Origin: an uncultured Thermoleophilia bacterium
GTDB lineage: Bacteria; Actinomycetota; Thermoleophilia; UBA2241
DNA: 6,098 nt
NCBI GenBank assembly: GCA_903912585.1
Contig: CAIWHY010000156.1
Location: 1-6,098 of the forward strand
Direction of reading: 5' to 3'
The notes under the pieces were generated by a model, which saw only the letters and a program-made list of their open reading frames with translations, did not search any database and had not been told where the DNA came from. The position numbers and the translations under genes were made by a program. This document shows, in pieces, positions 1-5,580 of the stretch (position 1 is the first letter of the stretch; every line of letters begins with the position of its first letter).

Positions 1-1
1 C

Positions 2-871
2 GACGCCATACCGGCTAAGGCCGCCGCACCCGAGAAGAAGGTGCGCACGCGCATCGAGTACCAGCGGTTCAACGTCTTCCACCGCTGGATGCACTTTCTC
101 GTGTTCACGAGCTTCACCGTGCTCGTGTTCACGGGCATGCCGCTCAAGTACAAGGAGACGGCCTGGGCGCGCTGGTTCATGGACCTGTTCGGGGGCGTCA
201 CCGCGGCCGGCGTGTACCACCGCATCGCCGCCATCGTCACCGTCTTCTACTGGTCGGCCGAGATGATCTTCATGATCACGATGGTGCTGCGCAGCCGCGG
301 CAAGGCCATCAGTGGCCCCGGCTCCCTGATGTTCAAGAAGAAGGACCTGGAGGACATGGTCGGCATGTTCGCCTGGTTCTTCGGCAAAGGCCCCAAGCCG
401 CAGTTCGACCGCTACGCCTACTGGGAGAAGTTCGACTACATGTCCCTGGTCGCCGGGACCATGATCATCGGCATCACCGGCTTCATGATGTGGTTCCCGA
501 TCAGGACCACGCAGCTGCTCCCGGGGCAGTTCCTCAACGTCGCGCTCATCATCCACTCCAACGAGGCGCTGCTCGCGATGGGCGTGATCTTCATCTTCGT
601 GCACTTCTTCAGCGCCCACCTCAAGCCCGAGAGCTTCCCGCTGGACAAGGTGATCTTCACCGGTTCGCTGCCCGTGGAGCACTACAAGGCCGAGCGGCCG
701 CTGGAGTACGCACGCCGGGTCCGAGAGGGCACGCTCGACGACGTGCTGGTGGAGAAGACGATCTCGTGGAGGACCTATGTCGCGGACACGATCTGGTGGA
801 CCATCACCCTGATCGCCGGTTTCTGCGCTATCCTGATGACCGCGTTCATCATCTGGTCGATCCTCACGTGA
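2..871 (+). CDS. Di-haem cytochrome b membrane subunit (FdnI/HydC/CbcL-like), 5' partial
   Basis: Integral-membrane cytochrome b that probably moves electrons between menaquinone and c-type haems. The frame is open to the left edge, so the true start may lie outside. A GTG at 41 (276 aa, numbering used here) follows an AG-rich stretch and is an alternative start. About five hydrophobic segments are visible: roughly residues 19-33, 58-82, 133-152, 165-192 and 249-274. Histidines 18, 60, 172 and 188 fall in the first, second and fourth segments, matching the four-His, two-haem pattern of formate dehydrogenase gamma and Ni/Fe-hydrogenase cytochrome b subunits; His14 and His193 are nearby alternatives. 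The segment LKPESFPLDKVIFTG after helix 4 resembles related cytochrome b domains. The residues encoded upstream of 41 are Ala/Pro/Lys-rich, like an interdomain linker. The next gene begins 55 bases downstream. The family call is firm; the physiological partner is inferred. Confidence 0.8.
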   Translation, partial: DAIPAKAAAPEKKVRTRIEYQRFNVFHRWMHFLVFTSFTVLVFTGMPLKYKETAWARWFMDLFGGVTAAGVYHRIAAIVTVFYWSAEMIFMITMVLRSRGKAISGPGSLMFKKKDLEDMVGMFAWFFGKGPKPQFDRYAYWEKFDYMSLVAGTMIIGITGFMMWFPIRTTQLLPGQFLNVALIIHSNEALLAMGVIFIFVHFFSAHLKPESFPLDKVIFTGSLPVEHYKAERPLEYARRVREGTLDDVLVEKTISWRTYVADTIWWTITLIAGFCAILMTAFIIWSILT

Positions 872-911
872 GTGCGGAATGCCAGTCTGTCTTCGCCGCC
901 TGCGGGGCGGT

Positions 912-921
912 AGGGAGGTGA
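912..921 (+). promoter_or_regulatory. Strong ribosome binding site for the 927 start
   Basis: AGGGAGGTGA is a near-perfect Shine-Dalgarno sequence ending five bases before the ATG at 927. It decides the start: the in-frame ATG at 879 has no such site and would put an unneeded basic extension ahead of the signal peptide. The GTG at 918 lies inside the site itself. A short inverted repeat, CCGCC (896-900) and GGCGG (906-910), sits just upstream and could modulate access; it has no T-run and is not a terminator. Confidence 0.75.
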
Positions 922-926
922 AGACC

Positions 927-1877
927 ATGCAAAGGGCGTCTTCCCGGGCCTTGATCGGCTTCGTCGTCGTGCTGGTGCTGAGCGCCGGCGCGGCGGCCGC
1001 GCTGGCGGTCGCCGCCGCGCCGGCGCACGCGTTCCCGGCGTGGGCGCACGACGGCGCGGCCGGCTGCGTCTGCCACAACAACGGCACGCCGACCGACGCC
1101 ACCTGCACGTCGTGCCACGCCGGCTTCCAGAGCGTGCCGGGCTACGACTGCTGGTCCTGCCACAAGCCCGGCGCGTCCACCGCCGGCCTCTCGTCGCCGA
1201 GCTCCGCGTGCAGCCAGACGTGCCACCTGTACAGCAGCTACACGCGGGACTACACCACTGCTTTCGCGCACGGGACCAATCCGCACCTCGGCTCGTCGCC
1301 CGACTGTCTGAGCTGCCACAGCACGAGCAGCGGGATCGCCGATCCCGGCCAGAGCCCCCATCACAACGCGAACCAGCAGGGCTTCACCAACTGCAGCGCC
1401 TGCCACGCCGGCTTCGCCCAGCACGCCGGCAGCGTGGCCTGCACGACCTGCCACGCCACCGCCTCGGCGTTCCACCTGTACCAGGCCGCGACGCCGGGGT
1501 TCACGGACTGCACCAGCTGCCACGCGATGAAGCACCAGGGTAAGAAGGTGCCTCTGAGCAAGTGCGCCACCTGCCACAAGGGCACCGGTACGGGTGGCGG
1601 CGCCCAGGCGCAGCACTCAGTGACCATCACCAGGAACAAGGTCTGCGGCTCCTGTCACTCGCAGAAGCTGCACGCGACGGCCCTCGGCTCCGGGATCACC
1701 AGCTGCGGGAAGTGCCACACGAGCGCGTATCACGCCAAGCAGAAGCTCCCGGGCAAGTCCGTCTGCCAGTCGTGCCACCACATGGCCAGGCTCCACACCA
1801 ACGGCTATCAATGCACGCTCTGCCACGCGGACCAGGTCCATAAGGTGCGTCCCAAGCTCCCCAAGATCCGCGGCTAA
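927..1877 (+). CDS. Exported multihaem c-type cytochrome (11 CXXCH plus CX1CH and CX3CH)
   Basis: A 316-residue secreted electron carrier. Residues 1-35 are a Sec signal peptide: basic start, long Val/Leu/Ala core and a likely cleavage after AHA at 35. There is no lipobox and no second membrane segment, so the mature protein should be soluble outside the membrane or held by partners. Canonical CXXCH motifs start at Cys 60, 75, 127, 156, 172, 195, 213, 240, 260, 280 and 296. Two irregular motifs are CVCH at 47-50 and CSQTCH at 95-100, giving 11 to 13 possible covalent haems. Extra histidines are plentiful as distal ligands. The last six motifs are spaced 16-27 residues apart, the tight packing of nanowire-type cytochromes. 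The C-terminus is short and basic. Its neighbours, a cytochrome b and two NapC/NirT-like proteins, suggest it accepts or relays electrons from them. No catalytic domain is recognisable, so enzymatic activity is not supported. Confidence 0.85.
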   Translation: MQRASSRALIGFVVVLVLSAGAAAALAVAAAPAHAFPAWAHDGAAGCVCHNNGTPTDATCTSCHAGFQSVPGYDCWSCHKPGASTAGLSSPSSACSQTCHLYSSYTRDYTTAFAHGTNPHLGSSPDCLSCHSTSSGIADPGQSPHHNANQQGFTNCSACHAGFAQHAGSVACTTCHATASAFHLYQAATPGFTDCTSCHAMKHQGKKVPLSKCATCHKGTGTGGGAQAQHSVTITRNKVCGSCHSQKLHATALGSGITSCGKCHTSAYHAKQKLPGKSVCQSCHHMARLHTNGYQCTLCHADQVHKVRPKLPKIRG

Positions 1878-2921
1878 GTGCGGTTCCGGCTCACAACCGT
1901 CAGCCTGACGGTCTCCGCGATCGTCCTCACGGTCGTGGTCGTCCTGATCGGGGCGTCGCTGGCCGCGACGTCGACGCCGCGCTTCTGCAGTTCGTGCAAG
2001 AGCCACGTCCCCTACGTGAAGGCGTACGAGCGCTCCGCGCACAGGGGCGTGAACTGCGAGCAGTGCCATACGCAGCCGGGCCCGTTCTTCTTTCTCACCT
2101 CGAAGATGGAGGCACTCCAGCAGCCCATCGCGCAGCTCACCGGCGACTACCAGAAGCCCATCGTCGGCTTCGTGCTCAACCAGTCCTGCCGCCGTTGCCA
2201 CACCAACGACCAGATGTTCCGCGTCATCGTCAAGAACGGTATCCGCGTGCAGCACGAGCACCTCATCGCCGCCGGCTTCCTGTGCATGAGGTGTCACTCC
2301 ACCACCGCGCACGGCACCGCCGTGCCGCCCGGGTCGCGCACGTACCCGAGCATGGACCAGTGCCTCGTGTGCCACAACAACCACTACACCGACGCCGCGG
2401 GGCAAGTGGCCACCGCGCGCTGCGACCTGTGCCACGCCACGCCTCCCAAGGGCACCCAGCCGCTCAGCCACAAGAACCCGCAGTGGCACACGCGTCACGG
2501 GTCGCTCGGCATCCTCTCGACGTGCTCCGCCTGTCACACCGGCAAGAACGCCTGCTCAAAGTGCCACAACGGCATCGAGATGCCGCACGCCGCGGCCTGG
2601 ATCGCCCGGCACGGCGCCACCGTCAACGCCGACGGTCGCAAAATCTGCGCGCAGTGCCACGACACCAAGACGTACTGCGACACCTGCCACCAGGTGAAGA
2701 TGCCGCACCCGTCCGACTGGATCGGCAAGCATGCGGCGACGGCGACGCGCAAGGGCACGGACTCGTGCTTCAACTGCCACCTGGTGGCCAACTGCCAGGC
2801 GTGTCACGCCGTCCACGCGGCCGGCAGCCCGCCCGCCCACAAGCTCCTCAAGGGCGTGCCCTACCTGCTGCCGGCCTCGGCGGCGCCGTCCTCGTCCGCA
2901 TCCGCGCTTTCGGGGCCGTGA
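1878..2921 (+). CDS. NapC/NirT-like membrane-anchored cytochrome c with di-haem repeat tail (12 motifs, CXXCK first)
   Basis: A 347-residue protein starting with GTG directly after the previous TAA. There is no clear Shine-Dalgarno site, so translation is probably coupled. An uncleaved N-terminal helix (about residues 9-30) anchors it. Motifs at Cys 37, 60, 104 and 136 form a NapC/NirT/NrfH-type tetrahaem head, the family that oxidises membrane quinol. The first motif is CSSCK followed by S-H, not CXXCH. Further CXXCH motifs start at 162, 182, 216, 226, 257, 267, 297 and 306. The tail is built of Cys-motif pairs separated by MPH(P) and W-x3-H elements (Met 235 and Met 275). The last 25 or so residues are Pro/Ala/Ser-rich and haem-free. 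From residue 104 on, spacing closely follows the next gene, so the two are paralogues. Likely role: quinol-linked electron relay from membrane to extracytoplasmic carriers. Membership rests on architecture; no terminal enzyme is present to name a specific pathway. Confidence 0.8.
   Translation: MRFRLTTVSLTVSAIVLTVVVVLIGASLAATSTPRFCSSCKSHVPYVKAYERSAHRGVNCEQCHTQPGPFFFLTSKMEALQQPIAQLTGDYQKPIVGFVLNQSCRRCHTNDQMFRVIVKNGIRVQHEHLIAAGFLCMRCHSTTAHGTAVPPGSRTYPSMDQCLVCHNNHYTDAAGQVATARCDLCHATPPKGTQPLSHKNPQWHTRHGSLGILSTCSACHTGKNACSKCHNGIEMPHAAAWIARHGATVNADGRKICAQCHDTKTYCDTCHQVKMPHPSDWIGKHAATATRKGTDSCFNCHLVANCQACHAVHAAGSPPAHKLLKGVPYLLPASAAPSSSASALSGP
2580..2807 (+). repeat. Two tandem MPH / W-x3-H di-haem units in the 1878-2921 protein
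   Basis: Two coding units start at ATG codons 2580 and 2700, 120 bases (40 residues) apart. Each reads MPH, then W and H at fixed offsets, then a pair of CXXCH motifs about ten residues apart. The first unit has MPHAAAW and the second MPHPSDW. They match the repeats at 3627-4109 in the next gene, and the first MPH is residue 235 in both proteins. Confidence 0.75.
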
Positions 2922-2924
2922 GCG

Positions 2925-4136
2925 ATGACTGACCGCAGACGGACAAGGGGCCGCGTCCTCCTCGACGTGCGCATCCCGGGAGGATGGTTCCTGGGCGTCC
3001 TGGCCGGCCTGCTGCTGCTGCTCATCATCGTCACGGCGGTGTTCTCGTCGCTCAACAAGATCGCCACGTGCGACGTCTGCCATGTGATCAAGCCCGAGGT
3101 CGTGGCCTACAAGCAGTCGGCGCACTACAAGGCCGGCGTCGGGTGCCAGAAGTGCCACACCAAACCGGGCGTCTTCAACTACTTCATCCGGAACCTGCAG
3201 GGCGTGACCAACGTCATCCTGTACGTGTCGAACACGTATCAGCGGCCGATCACCAGCTACGTGGGCGACTCCAGCTGCACCCAGTGCCACCCCAACTCGC
3301 AGATCGAGAAGGACATCGTGGTCGGCAACATCCGCGTCAACCACAAGGGCCTGCGGCAGGCCGGGTACCAGTGCCTCACGTGTCACGCCAACATCAGCCA
3401 TCCCGGGACGCGCCCCGCCATCTCCAGGACGTCGCAGAACAAGATGTCGATCTGCGCGCGCTGCCACGACGGCGTCCATCTGCCGGACGCGTGCGGCACC
3501 TGCCACATCAACGGCGTCCCGGCCAACAGTCCTAAAATAGCCATGACGCTCAAGCTGACTGCGTCCCAGTGCCGCGAGTGCCACCAGCAGAAGGACTTCT
3601 GCACCAAGTGCCATCACGGCCTCGAGATGCCGCACCCGGCGGGCTGGACCAAGTCCCACGGGCCGGTCGTGGTGGAGCGTGGCAAGGGCGTCTGCGCCTC
3701 CTGCCACACCGACAAGGATCCCCGGTTCTGCATCCGCTGCCACGGGCTGCAGATGCCGCACCCGGCCTCCTGGCGAGCGGCGCACAGCAGCGCCGGGCTC
3801 AAGGATCCCGCCACGTGCGTCAAGTGCCACGGCCGGGACAGCTGCACCAGGTGCCACGGCCTGCAGATGCCGCACCCTGCCGGCTGGCTGGGGGCGCATC
3901 CGTCAACGGCGCTGTCCTCGCCGGGCCTGTGCACCAGGTGCCACAGCAGTTCCTTCTGTACGGCATGCCACGGCATCGCCCTGCCACACAGCAGCAGCTT
4001 CAAGACGACGACCCACCCGGACGCCGTGTACGCCAACGGCGGCGTGTGCGTGAAGTGCCACGGCAACAACGGCGCCGGCCCGAACGGCTGCTATGGTGGC
4101 CAGTGCCACTCGGGCTCGATCGCGCCCCCGACGTGA
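2925..4136 (+). CDS. NapC/NirT-like membrane-anchored cytochrome c with extended di-haem repeat tail (16 motifs)
   Basis: A 403-residue protein whose ATG lies three bases after the preceding TGA, with only weak Shine-Dalgarno character, so probably translated by coupling. A basic N-terminus is followed by one membrane helix (about residues 20-43) with no cleavage site. The tetrahaem head has CXXCH at Cys 49, 74, 118 and 150; here the first motif is a normal CDVCH. More follow at 177, 190, 216, 226, 257, 269, 298, 307, 336, 345 and 375, with a final CX4CH at 389-395: 15 canonical plus one. Four MPHP-type elements at residues 235, 277, 315 and 353 mark repeated di-haem units. It is colinear with its upstream paralogue but carries two more units. 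Likely role: membrane-anchored electron conduit accepting electrons from menaquinol or the neighbouring cytochrome b. NapC/NirT-like assignment is from head spacing and anchor; the tail function is inferred. Confidence 0.82.
   Translation: MTDRRRTRGRVLLDVRIPGGWFLGVLAGLLLLLIIVTAVFSSLNKIATCDVCHVIKPEVVAYKQSAHYKAGVGCQKCHTKPGVFNYFIRNLQGVTNVILYVSNTYQRPITSYVGDSSCTQCHPNSQIEKDIVVGNIRVNHKGLRQAGYQCLTCHANISHPGTRPAISRTSQNKMSICARCHDGVHLPDACGTCHINGVPANSPKIAMTLKLTASQCRECHQQKDFCTKCHHGLEMPHPAGWTKSHGPVVVERGKGVCASCHTDKDPRFCIRCHGLQMPHPASWRAAHSSAGLKDPATCVKCHGRDSCTRCHGLQMPHPAGWLGAHPSTALSSPGLCTRCHSSSFCTACHGIALPHSSSFKTTTHPDAVYANGGVCVKCHGNNGAGPNGCYGGQCHSGSIAPPT
3627..4109 (+). repeat. Tandem MPHP / W-x3-H di-haem coding repeats
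   Basis: Four units begin at 3627, 3753, 3867 and 3981, spaced 126, 114 and 114 bases (42, 38, 38 residues). The common pattern is MPHP-x2-W-x3-H, a spacer, then two haem motifs. Units two and three share the identical 17-mer CTGCAGATGCCGCACCC at 3747-3763 and 3861-3877, exactly 114 bases apart, which suggests recent duplication or selection on both codon and protein. The last unit is degenerate: LPHSSSF, then H after four residues rather than three, ending in CX4CH. Confidence 0.8.
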
Positions 4137-4141
4137 AGTCA

Positions 4142-4156
4142 GCGGCGTCACGCCGC
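4142..4156 (+). other. Inverted repeat in the ubiX leader
   Basis: GCGGCGT (4142-4148) and ACGCCGC (4150-4156) form a perfect seven-base inverted repeat around one base. In RNA it would be a six-pair G/C stem with a three-base loop. It lies between the cytochrome stop (4136) and the ubiX ribosome binding site (4161). There is no T-run, so it is not a classical intrinsic terminator. It could be a partial transcription barrier, an mRNA-stabilising end, an operator, or chance in G+C-rich DNA. Confidence 0.35.
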
Positions 4157-4157
4157 A

Positions 4158-4165
4158 GTGAGGAG
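4158..4165 (+). promoter_or_regulatory. Ribosome binding site for ubiX
   Basis: GTGAGGAG contains the Shine-Dalgarno core AGGAG (4161-4165), ending five bases before the ATG at 4171. This supports independent initiation of ubiX, unlike the coupled starts of its upstream and downstream neighbours. Confidence 0.7.
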
Positions 4166-4170
4166 ACCCC

Positions 4171-4782
4171 ATGACCGGCACGCCACCTCGGCGCGTCTTC
4201 GTCGGCATCAGCGGCGCGAGCGGAGCGCCCTACGCCGTCCGTCTCCTCCAGTCGCTGGCCGCCGCGGGCTGCGAGCTGCAGCTCAGCATCTCTGAGAGCG
4301 GCGTGCTCGTGCTGCGGCACGAGCTCGAGCTGCGGGCCGAGAGCCGCGACGAGGTGACGGCCGCCTTCCTTGCGCTCGCCGCGGCGACCGCCGAGGTCTA
4401 TGCGCCGGACGACCTCGCCGCGCCGCCGGCGAGCGGCAGCAGCTTCCCGGACGCGGCCGTGGTGTGCCCCTGCTCCGTGGGCACGGCCGCTCACATCGCG
4501 CTCGGCACCACGCGTACGCTCATCCATCGCGTGGGCGACGTCGCGCTCAAGGAGCGCCGCCCCCTGGTCCTCGTCCCTCGCGAGACGCCGCTCACGCAGA
4601 TACACCTGCGCCGGCTCCTCGAGCTCGCCGAAGCCGGCGCGATCGTGCTGCCGGCCATGCCTGGCTTCTACTCCCGTCCTCAGACGCTGCAGGACGCGGT
4701 CGACCACGTGGTGGGCAAGGTGCTGTCTGCGCTCGGCTTCGAGCAGACGCTCTTCCCGCCCTGGGACGGGGGGCGGCGCTGA
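4171..4782 (+). CDS. ubiX: UbiX-type flavin prenyltransferase
   Basis: A 203-residue cytoplasmic enzyme of usual family length. UbiX joins a dimethylallyl group to FMN, giving prenylated FMN, the cofactor of UbiD-family decarboxylases. Family motifs are clear: GISGASG at residues 12-18 (FMN-binding loop near the N-terminus), CPCSVGT at 99-105, a conserved Arg/Lys stretch around HRVGDVALKERRP, PRETPL at about 136-141 (Arg137, Glu138) and PAMPGFY ending at Tyr167. These correspond to the known active-site Arg/Glu and Tyr of characterised UbiX proteins. The start has a good Shine-Dalgarno sequence. The downstream UbiE/MenG and polyprenyl synthase suggest quinone biosynthesis; in futalosine-type menaquinone pathways a UbiD/UbiX-like pair has been proposed for a late decarboxylation. 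No ubiD is in the window, so the target decarboxylase is unknown. The enzyme call is firm; the pathway is inferred. Confidence 0.93.
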   Translation: MTGTPPRRVFVGISGASGAPYAVRLLQSLAAAGCELQLSISESGVLVLRHELELRAESRDEVTAAFLALAAATAEVYAPDDLAAPPASGSSFPDAAVVCPCSVGTAAHIALGTTRTLIHRVGDVALKERRPLVLVPRETPLTQIHLRRLLELAEAGAIVLPAMPGFYSRPQTLQDAVDHVVGKVLSALGFEQTLFPPWDGGRR

Positions 4783-5561
4783 CGCCTCCGGCGCAGACCG
4801 CCGCAGGCGGGCCTGGCGCACGCGACCTGCCCATCGACCGCGACCCGCGGCGCATCCAGGCCATGTTCAGCGGCATCTCCTCCCGCTACGACGTGATGAA
4901 CCACCTGATGACCTCCGGCCTCGACCGCCGCTGGCGGCGCGTCGCGGCGGCGCAGACCGCGCTCGCTCCGGGCGCGCCCGTCCTCGACGCCTGCTGCGGG
5001 ACCGGCGACCTCAGCCTGGCGCTCGCCGCGATGTTCCCCTCGTCGGAGGTGACCGGTCTGGACTTCACGGAGGCGATGCTCGCGCGCGCCCGCACCAAGG
5101 CCGCGCGGCGCGAGGCCCGCGGGCTGCCGGCGCCGCGCTTCGTGCAGGGCGACCTGCTCGCGCTCCCGTTCGCCGACGACGAGTTCGCCGCCGTCACCGT
5201 CGGCTGGGGCGTGCGCAACGTGCCCGACGTGCCGCGCGCCTTCCAGGAGATGAGGCGCGTCACGCGGCCCGGCGGCCGCGTCGTCTGCCTCGAGTCCACC
5301 CAGCCACCGCCCGGCCTGGGCGCGCGCTTCCACCTCGTCTGGATGGGCCGCGTCGTGCCGCTGCTGGGCCGGCTCGTCACGGGAGACGCGGACGCCTATG
5401 CATACTTGCCGGCCTCGGTGGAGGCCTTTCCACGTGCGCAGGAACTGGCGGCGATCATGAGCCGCGCCGGGCTCACGCGCGTGCGCTACCGGCGCTTCGG
5501 CTTCGGCGCAGTGGCGATGCACGTCGGCGAGGTGCCGGGAGCCGGCAAGGTGCGCGCATGA
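4779..5561 (+). CDS. ubiE: UbiE/MenG demethylmenaquinone C-methyltransferase (start uncertain, non-ATG likely)
   Basis: A SAM-dependent class I methyltransferase that methylates demethylmenaquinol (or the ubiquinone precursor) at ring carbon. Numbering is from CTG 4779 (260 aa). Motifs: MFSGISSRYDVMNHL at residues 29-43 followed by LDRRWRR, the UbiE N-terminal signature; VLDACCGTGD at 68-77, SAM motif I; VTGLDFTEAML, the acidic ribose-binding loop; the segment with GVRNVPD; RVTRPGGRVVCLE; and a C-terminal YLPASVEAFP, all typical of UbiE/MenG. The only in-frame ATG near the family start is 4863, but it would remove DRDPRRIQA, which resembles conserved sequence in actinobacterial homologues. 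Between 4464 and 4863 I find no ATG, GTG or TTG in frame. CTG 4779 overlaps the ubiX TGA (CTGA), which would couple translation; CTG 4827 is another choice. The product call is strong, the 5' boundary is not. Confidence 0.88.
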   Translation: MTPPAQTAAGGPGARDLPIDRDPRRIQAMFSGISSRYDVMNHLMTSGLDRRWRRVAAAQTALAPGAPVLDACCGTGDLSLALAAMFPSSEVTGLDFTEAMLARARTKAARREARGLPAPRFVQGDLLALPFADDEFAAVTVGWGVRNVPDVPRAFQEMRRVTRPGGRVVCLESTQPPPGLGARFHLVWMGRVVPLLGRLVTGDADAYAYLPASVEAFPRAQELAAIMSRAGLTRVRYRRFGFGAVAMHVGEVPGAGKVRA

Positions 5562-5580
5562 CGCTCATCGCGGCGGCGTC

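Noticed and set aside
896..910. CCGCC/GGCGG hairpin before the multihaem cytochrome as a terminator
   Set aside because: The stem is only five pairs, no T-run follows, and a strong ribosome binding site comes directly after it.
879..926. ATG 879 as start of the multihaem cytochrome
   Set aside because: The strong Shine-Dalgarno site at 912-921 lies downstream of it and points to ATG 927, which gives a standard signal peptide.
1617..2537. Minus-strand open frame opposite the 927-1877 and 1878-2921 cytochromes
   Set aside because: It crosses the junction of two well-supported + strand genes and has shadow-like low-complexity composition.
2556..3899. Long minus-strand open frame across both NapC/NirT-like genes
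   Set aside because: It is antisense to clear haem-motif coding sequence, is rich in Arg/Ala/Val/Gly as expected of a shadow frame in G+C-rich DNA, and has no recognisable domain.
3600..4110. Regular repeat spacing as a CRISPR array or non-coding tandem repeat
   Set aside because: The repeats keep the reading frame, encode haem-binding units and differ mostly at synonymous or variable residues; there are no identical repeat-spacer blocks.
4464..4778. Extending the MenG gene upstream to the ATG at 4464
   Set aside because: This would overlap most of ubiX and add about 105 residues of Arg/Ala/Pro-rich shadow sequence that the family does not have.
4000..4821. Minus-strand open frame covering ubiX
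   Set aside because: The + strand encodes an unmistakable UbiX over the same bases; this frame shows no motif.
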